64,000 nucleotides of DNA from Rhynchopus euleeides (Eukaryota > Euglenozoa > Diplonemea > Diplonemida > Diplonemidae). Numbering within the stretch: position 1 is the first letter of the stretch; each line of letters starts with the position of its first letter. The DNA lies in NCBI GenBank assembly GCA_963210315.1, contig OY723282.1, forward strand, positions 1,178,001-1,242,000, read 5' to 3'. This document shows, piece after piece, positions 1 to 11,727 of this stretch. A program made the translations under genes and the position numbers. The notes beneath the pieces were generated by a model. It did no database searches. It was not told where the DNA came from and saw nothing but the letters and a program-made list of their open reading frames with translations.

Positions 1-1
1 G

Positions 2-964
2 ATGTCAAGCTTCCTCGACGAGACAGTCCTGCCGAAGAAGCGAGGTGGGGGAGGGGCTGCAGCGGAGAGCGGTCGGCCCTCCGGCGGCGCCCCTGCGGGG
101 CAGCCGCCTGCGTCTCTTCCTGAGCTCTGTGAGGAGGCCCTCGCTCTGCAGCGGAGCCAGCCGAATTTCTTCTCGAGAATTTTCTCCGTGGAGTGGAGCG
201 ATAAAGACGTCTGGACCCGCCCGCTCGACCCCTTCACAACGCCTCTCCCCGTGGTGACCTACACCGACGGGTCGTATGTCCGGAAGCAGTTCCAGAGGGC
301 GTCACTCCGGGCACCCTCCAGAAAGTTTTTGGGGAAGACCGCTGTTGTGAAGTCGCTGCACCCCACAGAGCCCTCCCTTGTCGAGCTCCACTTCGTCGAC
401 CCAGACCTCCGCAGGGAACAGGAGGAGGAGCGGCTGGGCAGCAGCGGTGGAGGCGGAGGCGGCACTGCCCAGAGCGAGAACCCCTTGGAGGCCCTGGGGG
501 TGGTGGGGGAGGCAGAGGGGGGTGGGGCTGCGCCCAACGGCACGGCAGAGGCGGCGCGGCGCTGCCGCAGCAGCAGCGAAGCTTCGGAGGGCGGCGGTGG
601 CAGCGACGTGCCTCGGCTGGAGGCAAAAGTGTGGTGGCCGACAACCGCGTTTGAGCCGGTCATCCCGCCGCTGCATCGGAAGAAGCGGGGTGACGCCACA
701 ACACCCCCTGAGGGCAACGGCGGTGCTGACAAGTCGGGCGCATCTCCAGAGAATGCCTCGGGTGACACCGCAGCAGCCCGCGGGGGCAAGGGGGGCCAGG
801 GGGGCGCCGTCCGGAAGAGGAGTGCTGGAGGTGGCGGTGTCGACGCATCCCCAGTTAAGAAGCGGAAGGGCTGGTCAGACGGGCAGCAGCAGTGCGCCTT
901 TGCCCTGGGATGCCTTGTGGCTGCGATAGTGACGATCGGGGTTGTGGTGCTCTTGCTGTCCTGA
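2..964 (+). CDS. Tail-anchored hypothetical protein, possibly 5'-partial
   Basis: Open frame of 320 codons beginning with ATG at position 2. Because the window starts one base earlier, the true start may lie upstream. The N-terminal third (about residues 35-140) is the most protein-like part, with a mixed hydrophobic/charged block containing SRIFSVEWSDKDVW and a later VVKSLHPTEPSLVELHFVD. The middle is low-complexity Gly/Ala/Glu, with another ordered patch around KVWWPTTAFEPVIPPLHRKK. Basic clusters (KKR, RKKR, KKRK) sit before a single hydrophobic segment at about residues 298-319, and the protein ends within that segment (LLLS then TGA). This is the layout of a tail-anchored membrane protein with a cytosolic or nuclear-facing body. 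I do not recognise the family. Minus-strand frames over this gene are shadows of its GC-rich codons. Confidence 0.6.
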   Translation: MSSFLDETVLPKKRGGGGAAAESGRPSGGAPAGQPPASLPELCEEALALQRSQPNFFSRIFSVEWSDKDVWTRPLDPFTTPLPVVTYTDGSYVRKQFQRASLRAPSRKFLGKTAVVKSLHPTEPSLVELHFVDPDLRREQEEERLGSSGGGGGGTAQSENPLEALGVVGEAEGGGAAPNGTAEAARRCRSSSEASEGGGGSDVPRLEAKVWWPTTAFEPVIPPLHRKKRGDATTPPEGNGGADKSGASPENASGDTAAARGGKGGQGGAVRKRSAGGGGVDASPVKKRKGWSDGQQQCAFALGCLVAAIVTIGVVVLLLS

Positions 965-1680
965 GGGATGGATGGGTGGGTGGGTGGACATATTTCCGGG
1001 GGGTTGGTCCAGACGACATCTGTCGATCGGCCCACCAGTCCAGACACCCGCTCCAACTGTTGCTCCTAGCCCCCCCCCCTGCTTTGGGGTTGGGGCGGTC
1101 CGCCGTGGTGGCTCGGTCTTTCGGACACTGCCCCTCCCGGGGCAGGGCAGTTCCTTCCTTCCAAGCAAGCAGAGAGTTGCTTCTTTCTTTTTTTTTGGTT
1201 TCTATTTGTTTGATATTTTTTTATGGTGTTTCTCGCAATCGGCGAATAGCCCCTGGCCATTTCATGCCACTGCACAGAGGGGGTTCGACACAGCCTTGAT
1301 ACACATTCTCGAGGAGCTGGATCTGCACGACACAAATCAAGGGAAAAAATGCCGCGCCCTGGTGACAGGGCAGGGGCGTGTGTCGGGGCATGGATGGCGG
1401 GGTGTCATTGTGTATCATTATTCGCGTCGAGATAGATTTGGCCGCCTCTGCGCTCCCCTGTGGACGGGTGCTCTGCACATCCCGACCCCCTCTGGCAAGA
1501 GGGGTCCCACACACACAGCCCACCTCTCTATGCAATGCTTTACTTTTATCGGGTTTTGTGTCACCCCTCCAGTGGGCCACACCCCACCCCCAGCACAACC
1601 TGCGCACACAACAGCGGCATAGGCCATTGTATTTTGGTTCTGTTCTGTCTCTTCGTCTGTTCATTTTTCGTTCAGCTTGT
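965..1680. other. 3' flank/intergenic spacer
   Basis: No convincing gene. It holds the presumed 3' UTR of the upstream gene, a T-rich stretch near 1185-1220, and a short match to the dispersed motif GGTGTTTCTCGCAATCGGCGAA (near 1222-1245), a relative of the repeat at 16474, 23053 and 44729. Frames here are short and low-complexity. Confidence 0.5.
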
Positions 1681-1683
1681 TCA

Positions 1684-2817
1684 AACCCTGTGCCTGGAAC
1701 TTTGTCCAAAAAATATCACGTTTTCGCACAAGGCAAAAAATGGTCAAAAAATCCGAAAATCGGGTTTGTAGGGTGTAGGTCCCCTGTCTGAAAATGCAAA
1801 ATATGGCCCCGCAGGTGCCCCCAGAGTGATTTAAAATTGGAAAATCGACATTTTCCACCTACGGGAAATCCCCCAAAATAGGGGGTCCCCAGTCACGAAC
1901 CCCAAAAAAATGTCCCGCGCGCCTCTAAGGCACTCTGGATTTTTATTATGTCATCCAGATGTCACATCTGGGTCCAGGAACACCGGTTTTTGGCCTCAGG
2001 AAGTCGAAAAATATGTGTGAATTTTTTTATTCCTGACCAGGACCCCCGAAAAGGCCGATTTCCCCTGTTTACACATGGGGGATTTCGTGCAACGCCCGCT
2101 CGTGTGCTGAGTGTGTTATCCGCGACGTGGACGCGGTCGCCCTCTTCCTCCCAGAAGCCACTGATCTCCCTCATCCAACATGTACGCGGCACGTGCTTGG
2201 GGTGTCCTGTCGCAGTGCAGCAGAAGTTCCCCTGTGCATTGCTGCCCAAGCCATTTCGGCTGCACGGAATATGCCACGCAGAGTAACCTGGTATCGCGTG
2301 ACCAGCTCGTGAGGCTTGGTGCCCCGAATCGAATCGATAGGCTGCGAGCTGCATTGCCTCGGTCATTTGATGTCCTTGCGTGTGCATTTTTGTGCACAAC
2401 AGTCCCTTGGGTATCTGCAGCGCAGGTGCCTGCACTGGACCAGAGGACTTCTGATTTGCCTCTGGCACTTGTGATCGGAACGGATGCGGCGACATGCCAC
2501 GGTGCCCATGGATAGATAGCCATGCCGGCACGAAAGTACGTTCACGACGGTTGATTACCATTGCTGCACTCTGTCAGAACCCGAAGGGTCTCAGCTCACC
2601 TGAACGCCCACCAGGCCCCCCAACAGGGGGTGAAACCAAAGGGTCCCCCCTGGGGTTTTTTGACCCAAAATTTTCGAATTCGACATGTCCCCGGGATTTC
2701 CACTATGTCGCAGATTTCGACCATCAGGTCAAGAAAGCCTAAAAATCTAGGGGGGAGGTGCTGAAGGATTGCACTGAAAATTTTATCTAACTCGGTCAAA
2801 ATTCCAGGCACAGGGTT
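1684..2817. mobile_element. TIR element family A, copy 1 (non-autonomous)
   Basis: The element starts AACCCTGTGCCTGGAA and ends with the inverted form TTCCAGGCACAGGGTT. It is flanked by TCA on both sides (1681-1683 and 2818-2820), a 3-bp target-site duplication. Copy 2 (53045-54182) matches over its whole length with few differences and has its own duplication, TTA. A third copy begins at 63455. No frame in it is long, conserved or transposase-like, so it is probably mobilised in trans. A 3-bp duplication of the form TNA recalls PIF/Harbinger elements, but the ends do not clearly identify a superfamily. Confidence 0.85.
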
Positions 2818-3493
2818 TCAAAAAAAAACTCGTTCTGTTCCAGCCTGGTGGCCAGGGCTTCCCACAATCTTCATCCCTCCAAAAAGTCATGACGATTTTT
2901 TCCACAGAAAAAAAGGCTCTCAAAAAAAAATTTCCGCCGCGCGCTTCGCGCGCGGCGGCTTCGGCCATGATGCTCGGTGGGCCATGCGGCCGGGTCACAG
3001 GTTGCGCCACATCTTGCGGCGACTCCTCTTCATCTTCAGACAGAGGGTAGTCCAGCAGCTCTGGGGTGGCGGTCCGCTGCCTCTTCAGGTCGGGGGGCTG
3101 TGAGCGAGACCGCGACCGCGACCGCGAGCCAGAGGGCTGGGGCACTGGAGGCGCAGGGGCAGGACCCGGGGCAGATGCAGGAAGGACACGCTTGTTCCGC
3201 TTGTCGTCCTTTTCGATGAAGTCCAGGAGGGCTTTCTTCGACTGGTACGCCTTGGGGAGTTGAATGTGGCGGTACCGAGCCTGCTCAAGCAGGATGTCGC
3301 GGTCTTTCTGGAATGCCGAGTAATCCAGGCGGATCTTAGATGCGTCGACATTCCTTCTTCCCACCGAAGCCAAAAGCCGCCAGTGACATGTTGTGGGAAG
3401 GGATATGGGGGTTGGACGAAACTGTGCGGGTGATGAGTGTAGATGGAACAGAAGGAGGGAGGCGGGTCGACCTGCGTGTGCAGTAGCAAACAT
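2783..3493 (-). pseudogene. Broken ORF with basic/Ser-Arg segment, hypothetical
   Basis: This minus-strand frame contains a protein-like core (about 3370 down to 2960): charged helices with KDRDILLEQARYRHIQLPK and KKALLDFIEKDDKRNKR, then a Pro/Ala linker, an SRSRSRSRS run, and an acidic LSEDEEES patch. This would suit a nuclear or nucleic-acid-binding protein. The beginning is uncertain: a second frame gives MSLAAFGFGGKK immediately upstream and would need a one-base shift to join. The C-terminal end is not genuine, because it reads through a GC hairpin (2934-2958) and into the terminal repeat of family A. Probably a gene fragment or decayed gene. No family recognised. Confidence 0.3.
2934..2958. 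repeat. Perfect GC hairpin with TTC loop
   Basis: CCGCCGCGCGC, loop TTC, then GCGCGCGGCGG: an 11-bp perfect stem just downstream of an A-run. A hairpin of the same design lies at 5591-5615 and a longer one at 42913-42965. Confidence 0.85.
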
Positions 3494-3629
3494 CCAATTC
3501 CTGAACGATTTTGAGCCTTTCTTGCGACGTCGGATGGCGTCTCAGTGCTGGGCTCCTTCCGTGCGGAAACCTTTCATGCAACAAGCTGTATGCCTGGTAG
3601 AACCAGGCCAAACCGGGAAGCCCAAAAAT

Positions 3630-3720
3630 GAGGAAAATCCTCAGCCCCCCAAAAATTTTTTGAAGAAAATCCTCAGCCCCCCAAAAAAAAATCTTGAAGA
3701 AAATCTTCAATCCCAAAAAG
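3630..3720. repeat. Minisatellite, three units of about 32 bp
   Basis: Three successive units of the form GA(G/A)GAAAATCCTCAGCCCCCC followed by A/T runs. The third unit is degenerate. Units 1 and 2 share the 17 bases GAAAATCCTCAGCCCCC. Confidence 0.75.
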
Positions 3721-3742
3721 TGGGAAAATGGGGGGAAAAAAA

Positions 3743-3770
3743 ATGACGATTTCTTCGGGAAAATCGTCAT
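3743..3770. repeat. Perfect 10-bp hairpin
   Basis: ATGACGATTT, 8-base loop CTTCGGGA, AAATCGTCAT. It sits directly after the minisatellite. The motif TGACGATTTTT also occurs at 2889, and related text (GACGATTTTTGG) occurs in the hAT-like element near 43931. Confidence 0.8.
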
Positions 3771-5446
3771 AGGGGAAGCCCTGCTGGTGGCACTGCCGCC
3801 GAGAGAAAATACCCTTCAAACCCACCCCCCTGCCGACACACTGCTGGTGGCCCAGCCCCGCCTGACACCTCTCGCCACGCCTGTCCTTCTGCTGACCTGG
3901 GCTAGGGGGAGGGAATTCGGGAAACTTCCAACAAGAAACGTGCCGATCCTGAAATAAACTCGATCATCTGATTTGACCTGAGCCTGGCGGTATCTACCCC
4001 CCCTTCCCCAAGTGAGGCAATCAACCCTTCGTCCCCCCCCCTCCCCTCCCCTCCCCCCCCCCCCCGCAGAAACTGCGTGGTGGTGGCGCGCACATCGGAA
4101 ACATCAACAAGACATGGCCCGAAGGGGGGAGGGGAGGGGGGTGCGTTCATCGTGAGAACGCACCCTTACGCCTGTGTCTTTCCTTGCCTTGCCTTTGTGG
4201 ATGGTTTCATTTTTATATATACATCTCGCCCCCCTGTCCCCCTGTTGGTGCCTTTTGGTTCTCAGGCACCGGGTCTTTTGCGGAATCCTGTCCGATTCCT
4301 GCTCGCGAACCCAACACTGTGTGCCATGCCATGTGATGATGCGACGCGATGTGTCTATAGAGAACACCACCGATGCACGTGCCCAGCGCCCGCTCCTCTT
4401 CCCCCATTGGTTTGTCCCCCCACAAGCCACACGCGCATTTCAATTGCGATCTCTATCCGGTTTCTGACACGCCTTTCCCTCTCATTCATTTCTTCTGTAT
4501 TCCAACAACGAGTCTGTCAGGCGACGCAGCAATCGGTGGGCGTGGCGTTATCGGTGCTTCCCCGTCACACACCAGCGTGGTGTGTCTGGCCCTTGCCGAA
4601 GGATCACTTCGGCGGGCAATTTTTTTAAAAAAAACTATTTTGATAGTTTGGCGGGTCAACTGTGTGCCTTCGGCTGTATGTTCACTATAGGACGGAGGCG
4701 TGTGGGGGTGTTTCTCGCGATTGACCCACACAAATACCCTATTCGGGTCTTCTCCTCCCTTCAGATTTTGACACACTCGTGTGACCACAGCCAAACGTGC
4801 CCCGAGACGAAAACCCTTCATCAGACGAAAGGGCGTGTCGATCATTCCATTCTTCGTTTTGTGTCCAGAAGCGCCAACGCATCGAAACAAAGCAGAATTA
4901 GCTGGGTGCGTTTTGTGGCTTATTCACCCTGCGCGTTTCGTGCGAGCAAACTGGAGCGAACAGACATCCCACACCCTTCTGGGGGGCTTAGCTGCACTGC
5001 CGAAGAAGTGACGCACTGCACCAGACCGACCACCACCCTCCGTCCGCAGCACCACATGATTGCTTGCTTGCTTGCTTATCATAGCCTGACCCCCTCACTC
5101 CCGGCTGCGCTTCCACAATCCGTTTGTGGGCTAGCCCCCACACAGACACAAGAGACTCGCAGCTAGGCACAGGGGCCAACCCATTCAATTTCAGAACATG
5201 GCCACCCACCCCACCTCCGCAGGGCCAGGGCGGGGGAGGTGTGGGAGGGGGCGGATGCACGCGCCCTTTTCCCTGTGCAGCGCGCAGGCCCTTCTCCTCC
5301 TTCCTTCTCCGTGCCCTCTCGCAATCTTGTGTTCTCCCACCGTGGGCCAGGTGGCTTCAATTTACCAACACCCGCTTTCTTATCCGGGGTGGGTGGGGTG
5401 GGGTGGTTAACCCCGGTGTGTTTTGGCGCACAAACAACGCCTGGCT
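3771..5446. other. Gene-free spacer with simple-sequence tracts
   Basis: No supported gene. It holds C-runs (4034-4070), a G-rich stretch (4120-4142), an A/T-rich patch at 4617-4645, and a degenerate copy of the dispersed GTGTTTCTCGCGATTGACCC motif at about 4706-4728. Frames of 100-190 codons here are low-complexity and unconserved. Confidence 0.45.
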
Positions 5447-5483
5447 GAACGATTTCGTTTGAATGGTTGTAAAGAAATCGTTC
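5447..5483. repeat. Hairpin GAACGATTTC/GAAATCGTTC
   Basis: Perfect 10-bp inverted repeat separated by 17 bases. The outer flanks (CGCCTGGCT and CACCGCCTTG) are imperfectly complementary too, so the structure extends further with mismatches. Confidence 0.7.
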
Positions 5484-5590
5484 AACACCGCCTTGTCTTT
5501 TTTTTATACCGACAGCCAGGGTGTTCGCTATCTCCCACCTTCCTCGCAGACTGTGGGAGAAAGGGGTAAAATTTCCTCCTCAATTTTTTT

Positions 5591-5615
5591 TTCGCGCGCG
5601 CTTCGCGCGCGCGAA
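5591..5615. repeat. Perfect hairpin with TTC loop
   Basis: TTCGCGCGCGC, loop TTC, GCGCGCGCGAA: an 11-bp stem immediately after a T-run. Same design as the hairpin at 2934-2958. Confidence 0.85.
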
Positions 5616-5908
5616 ATCATGCAACATCTGCCCCTTGAACAAATTGCCTCAAGGGTCCAGACCAGGGTACTGTACGGTATATGTTTGGCGCAATGGGCCC
5701 ATTTCGCTGTTCGCGGCTGCAAAATGGAGGTTTTGCGGCAATCAATGAGTACTTCGGGAGTTGGCCTTTGACAAAACTGATGTGAACATGTATGAGCCTG
5801 ACTTGAACCCAAAACAGGATCACGGACCGTCGACAATACCCGTTCTCGAGAAGGAAGGGCACGGTCACATGCGCTCGTTAGTTCCTGTTGGTCAGACTTC
5901 ACAGGTCA

Positions 5909-5968
5909 CAGGGGGGTCTGGGGGGCGGAGCCCCCCAGCCGCCGGAGGCCACGGTAGTGAACATTTGT
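5909..5968 (-). repeat. Dispersed GC-hairpin repeat D, copy 1
   Basis: Contains TGGGGGGCGGAGCCCCCCA (stem with GGA loop), then CCGCCGGAGGCC and ACGGTAGTGAACAT. The same block occurs inverted at 43441-43502 and 43601-43662. Fragments occur at 56955, 57316 and 57484. About 330 bases further on, CCCGAGCGAACGCCCTGC (near 6283) recurs with one change near 57285, so the repeat unit may be longer than the hairpin. Confidence 0.75.
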
Positions 5969-6957
5969 CAGCCTCGTCCCCGACTATGCTCTTGGCTTCG
6001 GCCTCCTCTGGCCTTGACCCTGCTGAGGCCGGCAATAGCTCCGCCGATCCCCAGCAGGTTCAGGTCTCGCTTCTTTGGGTTATTTCCGCTCGGTGCGAAG
6101 CGGTGGTGGTCTCAATTTGTACGAGAGGGTGCTGCCCTTCTCCTTCAGAACCCCTTCACACCCGAGGCAAAACCTTCCGAGAAACTTTTTTATTTAATTT
6201 CTTGGGAGAAATGCCGGGGAGAGAGGTGGGAGAAGGGTTTTCCCAGAATCTTTTTTTTAACGAAATGGGCCCCTATTTCTCCCCGAGCGAACGCCCTGCC
6301 GACAGCAGAGAAGCCCCTGTCGGGTGTCAATAAGATAGGGGTGGGGTTGTTAGGAGAGGTTAGGGGGGTGGTGGTGTGTGTGGGCAACACAAAGGGCAAA
6401 CCATCGCAGTGCTCCCCCCTTTCCCGCTCTTGGGGTGTATGGCGTGTAGCCAGAGCGGAGCGTTGCCCGAAAGAGCTTGTGTTGTGCGCCACGACAGCAT
6501 GCCATGCACAGCGCCCCCTCCCCGCGCTGCCACCTGATTGCTGCAGTGCTTCTGTGCTCGACAGCGACCGAGGTGTGTGTGAGGGGGGGGGGGTAGGGGG
6601 TAGGGGGTGTGGCAGGGAGGGATGCGGTGTGCGCGCACACAACCCGATGAGAGCTGCGAGCTCAGCAAAACGCCATGCCCCACCCCCCACCCCCCACCCC
6701 CCCCCTGCTCTGGAGGTCTCGTCGCCGTCAGTTGGGGTGCGGGTGACATCTTTCTTGGCCAGCAAGGAACGCCGGTTTTCCCGCACGTATGAAAGTGAGG
6801 TACATTTTTGAGGAACCCAAGGAAAAAATCATCACAAAAGTGCCGATAAGGTGTCCACTAGCGAAAGCTTGCCTCCATCGAGGTATCACAACAGACAGCT
6901 TGAATATTTTCCACTCCACTCCCCGCCACCACCAGGCCCGCAAGGGAGGCTGCTGCC
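5969..6957. other. Spacer upstream of the FYVE gene
   Basis: Continuation of repeat-D-like sequence to about 6330, then GC-rich spacer with G-run (6584-6610) and C-run (6684-6712). The last 60 bases carry a C-rich tract and AG (6926-6937, CCCGCCACCACCAG) about 20 bases before the ATG at 6958, a possible trans- or cis-splice acceptor. No other gene is supported. Confidence 0.45.
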
Positions 6958-9900
6958 ATGGCCTTCATGCGTGGGATCTTCAGCTATGGCTACGGGGTCC
7001 CTGCGGAGAAGTACGTCAAACGCCTCGTCGACGGATGCGACCCAGGGCAGACATGGGACGACGCCGTCGGCGAGATCGTCATCAACACAGGCGCCTTCGA
7101 CGGCAGCCACATCCGGGTCCTGGAGAAGCACTGCGACACGCTGGTCCTCTTCACACGCGCCTTCAAGGTGCACAAGGTAGCCCTGACAGAGAGCACCATG
7201 CTCCGCGCAGCGACGCTCTTCGCCAACCCCCCATCGCACCTCAGCAGGACGCTGACCAGCGTCGCGCTGGACGGCGTCGACATGACGGATCGGACCCTCT
7301 CGCTCACCGCACCCATCCTCCGCCTCCTCCCCAACCTCAAGAAGCTGTCGCTCTGCGGCAACAAGCTCTCCGTCGCACACCCGCTGCAGCCCTTCATCAC
7401 GGGACACCCCCTGCCGGACGCCGCGTCACCCCCCGAGCCTGGGCAGCAGCACGGCGCTGAAGAGGGCGCGCTGCTGGAGTCCTTATCCCTCGCGGGAAAC
7501 CGCTTCGGACTCCACGGCGATTCCGACGTGCGGGGGTTTCTTGACTGCCTGCGGGGCAACACCTCCCTCACCTCCCTCGACATGTCGTGTAACCAGGTGT
7601 GCGGGGAGGACGTGTCCCTCCTCTCGGGTATCCTCTTCGAGGAGCAGTGCGTGCTGCGCCACATCTCCCTCAAGGGCAACCCCGCCCTCTCCCGCGAGGA
7701 GGTGGAGGCCATCACCTTGCAGGTCGAGAAGAACGAAGAGCTGCTGGCGGCGCGCCTGAGAAGCGGCGGCGATGCGGCTGTGGCGGGGCCGGAGGCCCCA
7801 CGAGAGCAGCAGGTGGGTGGTGCAGAGGCGGCGGCGGCGGCGGAGGGGGAGGCGGGTGCGGGGTGTGGGGGTGGTGGCGCAGCCGCGGCGGAGCCCAGCG
7901 AGGCCAGCGTGGTGTCGCGGCTGGAAGAGGAGGTGTCTCAGCTGCGGGGGCTGGTGTCGGCGGAGACGAAGCAGAACCGGCAGCTGGAGGAGGACATGCG
8001 GGTCTCGGCGGAGACGTTTATGGCGAAGATTGCGGATCTCACTTCAAAGCATGAGGCACAGCTCGACAGCATGCGCCGCTACGGGCAGGCCACGCAGTCG
8101 CAGGGTGGCCCCGCCGCGGCTGTCGGCGACTCCTCCGCAAACAACTCCTTCCGCAACCCCTCGATCTGCTCGCAGCCCGCAGGGGCGGTGTCACCCGACG
8201 AGGCTGACGCACAGGCCAGGTCAGACGACGGATTCCCAAGCCCCTCCACCACAGCTGCTCCAGCCGAGGCACCCAAGGCGAGGGGGGCGAAGCCTAAAAA
8301 GGGGGCCAAAAAGCAGCGAGCGGCACCCGCGGCGGAGGCACCCAGCCCCCAGCCTGCCCAGGAGTTTGAAGCGACCATCGCCTCCCTGCGCCTGCAGGTG
8401 TCGGAGCTGGAGGCGGAGGCTGCGATGCGCGGGGCTGTGCAGGATGAGGCAGACGAGCGCCTCTCTGCCGCACAGTCCGCAGCGGAGGAGCAGGCTGCGG
8501 CACTCCGCTCCGCCCTCGCTGCCGCGTCAGAGGATGCTGCCGGGGCAGCCGCCAGCGCACTCTCCCGCCAGCAGCAGCTGGAGGCGGAGGTGAAGCAGCA
8601 GGCGGAGGCCTGCGATGCAGCAACCTCCCGCGAGGCAGCTCTCCGCCACGACATCGAGGCGCTGGAGGCGTCAGCCAAGGCGGAGCGCGACACCCTGTCG
8701 GGCGATGCCACCCGCCTCCAGGAGGAGGTTGCCGCAGCCCAGCTCGCCGCGGAGGGGCTCCGGGCGGAGCTCGCAGAGTCGGAAGCCCGCGGCGGAGCCG
8801 CGGCCCGCGAGGCAGCCCGCACGTCTGCCCTGCTGGACAGCCTGCGGGAGGCGGAGGCTGCAGAGGGGCAGGGCGATCGCCTCGCCGAGGCTCTGACGCA
8901 AGCCGCCACGCTGCAGGCGCAGGTGGATGACCTGCAGGAGGAGCTGCGCGGCGCGGGGGCGGGGGCCTCGGCTGCAGCGGAGGAGTGTGCCGTGCTGCGG
9001 AAGGAGGCGGGTGCTGCGGCTGACGCCGCGACTGTGCTGGAGGCGGAGGTGCGCAGCGGGGTGGCGGCAGCCGAGGCGGCAGCAGGCGAGGCGGAGTCGC
9101 TCCGCACCGAGCTGCAGGAGGCGCGGGGTGTGGCGGAGGCTGCGGAGGCGGCAGCCGTGTCCCTGCGTGCCGATGCCGCGCGTCTCACAGAGGAGGCAAG
9201 CGAGGCACAGGGGACCTGCCGCCGGCTGGAGGCGGAAGCCACTGCGCTGCAGGGCAGCCTGTCAGCTGCGGAGGCGCGTGGGGCGGAGCTGGAGGCGGGG
9301 CTAGAGGAGGCGGTGGGGAAGGCGCGTGAGTCTGCCACGGCGTCGCTGGAGGCGGCCAACGGCGTGGTGGCGGGGCTGGAGGCGGAGGTGGCGGCCCTGA
9401 AGGAGGCGGTTTCGGGTGGGGAGGCGCAGAGGGACAAGCTGACGGAGCATGTGGATGAGCTGCACCAGGGGCTGAAGGGGCGTGAGGCGGAGCTCAAAGA
9501 GGCGAAGGTGTGTTGCGGGGTGGGGTGGGGGGGGTGGTGGTGGTGTTGCAAGTGTGTGCGAGCAGGGCGGCGTGCCTTGGCCTATGGGCTTGGAAGGGGG
9601 GTAGGGGTTGCTGGGGCCTGCCCCCTGCCAGGTGCCACCAGGCGCTTTTCCAGAAAAGGGTCGCGGTGTGTGTGTGCAGTTGCTTCCGGGATCCACGCAA
9701 AATCTGTTCGGGTGTTTGGTTGCTAGCCTGGGTCAAAACGCATGCCCCTGTGTAATCCCTCTGCTTGCCCCCCACCCATCTCTCCACCTCACCATCGCAC
9801 CGTCACACCTACGCCCTCTTGCCTCAGGAATCCCATGCACGTGAACTGGAGGAACTCCGTGCCTCCTCCTCGGGCGCCGAGAAGCAGCTGCAGGAGCGCC

Positions 9901-11158
9901 TCACAGTGGTATGTGTGTTCAGCCTGCGTCGGAAGCCTGTTGCGGCTGTCTCCCCGGAAATCCATACTGCAGCTTATCTGTCGGGGAGGGGCGGCCAGAC
10001 AGACAAAGCTCCGGGCCAAGTGAAAATGGGTGAAATGGCACAAAACACCCCCGTCTATTTGCCACCCCTATGGTGTGTCCCAATGCCCGCACACACAGCT
10101 TGAGGAGAAGAACGATACGCCCGAATCTGCTCAGGCACAGGCAGCACGCGAGGCATCAATGAAGGTATGCTGATGGGGGGAAAGGGGCATGTCCGTGATT
10201 CAATGTGATGCACTGCCTTTTGCCATGCGAGGAGGTGTGGAAGGGGTGCAGGGCTCCACCAGAGAGCGCAAGGCGCTGCTCAGATGAGGGCCTGCTGACA
10301 CACAACGCCCACCCCTCTCTGCAGATCGACAAGCTGGACAAGCAGTGCAAGGACGGCATGGCGAAGCTTGCCGAGGCACGTGCTAAGGAGAAGGAAGCAA
10401 CCGAAGAGCTGGAACAGGTATAGGGTGAAAAAGATTTAGTGTTGCGTTCTTTCTTTTCCCAAACGGCGCCTGCCTACTGTGGTGCCAAAACGCTGCCACA
10501 CCCTAGCCTTTTCTGGCACTGGAAAAGGCACTGCATCACCACAAATGGCAATACAAGGGAAGGACAATCAACACGCCGGCGCGATTGACAATTTGGCTTG
10601 CGCGTCTCTCCCCACCCAAAGAACCCTACCCCCTGCTGCACACCCCGCCTGCCTCAACAGCTGCAGCTGCATGTGGAGCGCTTCAAGCGTGCCGAGGGGA
10701 TGCACTCGGAAGAGCTGGCGGAACTCCGCAAGTCACGCGCAGAGTGCGACGCTGAGATCCGCTCCCTCACGCAGAAGCTCTCCGAGCAAGACGCACGCTA
10801 CAAGGAGAGGTTGGAGGGCGAGGAGAAGCGGATGGAGGAGCTGCAGGCACGCCTCAACATCGAGGATGCACGCCGGAGGGCGGAGGAGCACGAACGGCAG
10901 TTCTTCGAAGAGGACGAGTATGCCAATGTGTCGGCAGACTCCGGTGACGATGCGGCGACAGTGGACGAGGGTCTCTCACGGAAGGACTGGGTGTCGTCAA
11001 AGGGTGTGAAGGCCTGCCTGCGCTGCGAGAATAAATTCACATTCAGCAACCGCAAGCACCACTGCAGGAGGTGCGGCAAGGTGTTCTGCGGGAAGTGCTG
11101 CTCGGCCTCCCCTCTGACGGACAACAAGCGCGTCTGCATCGACTGCAACCGCCGATAG
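6958..11158 (+). CDS. LRR / long coiled-coil / FYVE zinc-finger protein (5 exons)
   Basis: Exons 6958-9507, 9828-9908, 10099-10164, 10325-10417 and 10661-11158. All introns are GT-AG and all junctions are phase 0, giving 1,095 residues. The start is the ATG in GCTGCCATGG. Residues about 90-250 hold leucine-rich repeats ([42 protein letters not shown]). A Gly/Ala-rich linker follows, and residues about 300-1030 are an Ala/Glu/Leu-rich coiled coil. Residues about 1037-1095 are a FYVE-type zinc finger with CLRC, the signature [13 protein letters not shown], then CC and a final CIDC. FYVE domains bind phosphatidylinositol 3-phosphate on endosomes, so an endosomal tether or scaffold is the likely role (inference). 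The N-terminal WxxD of classical FYVE domains is only partly kept (DWVSSKGV). Intron 1 reads in frame past the donor for a while, so the long ORF overstates exon 1. Confidence 0.85.
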
Positions 11159-11723
11159 GTGGATTAGGCGAAGGGGGGGTTTTTTTTTTGCATACACGTT
11201 AAGTGTTCTAAGAAACCAGACATAACCAGAAGACCAACATCATGTTCGTGCTAGCACTTTTCCCTTTTGTCATCACACCCGTGCGCCAAAACAGGTTAGG
11301 TCTTATATTTGGCTGCGTTCAACGAAAAAAGACACTTCTTTCCGGAGTTTAGCTAGCACGATTCAGTTGGGCGATTCATTTGTCTGGTTTTTACGCACAC
11401 GACTTTCGCGCGGAATGTGTCATTCAGCTCTGCCAAACGTGCTCTACGCATCACCCCCTTCATCAGGCAAGTGGGTTTGGAAGTGTGTGTGGAAGCGTCA
11501 ACGCATCAAACGAAGTATCAACAGTAGAGAAAGAGCGGCAGAGGTGAAGTGACACTTTTCTCCCCACCCCACCCCACCCCATCCTCTCCACGAGGGATCT
11601 CCCAGGGGGTCGGGGCCAAATGGTGGGGGGTGGGGAAGGAGTGTGTTCCTTTGGGTGTGTGTGTGTGTGTGCCCCGTTCGGCCTTTCTCAGAATACCCCC
11701 AAGGTGTGCCCCGTCTGCCTGTA
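11159..11723. other. 3' flank of FYVE gene and spacer
   Basis: Begins with a T-run likely in the 3' UTR. Then AT-richer sequence, two CACCCC-type repeats near 11560-11580 and a (GT)n tract near 11653-11672. No gene seen. Confidence 0.45.
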
Positions 11724-11727
11724 TTAA

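Noticed and set aside
259..1056. 265-codon minus-strand frame over the first gene
   Set aside because: Pro/Ser-rich shadow of the GC-biased plus-strand gene, with no domain features.
8079..9551. 490-codon minus-strand frame opposite the coiled-coil exon
   Set aside because: Almost only Ser/Ala/Arg, the mirror image of Glu/Ala/Leu codons. It spans the exon 1 splice donor.
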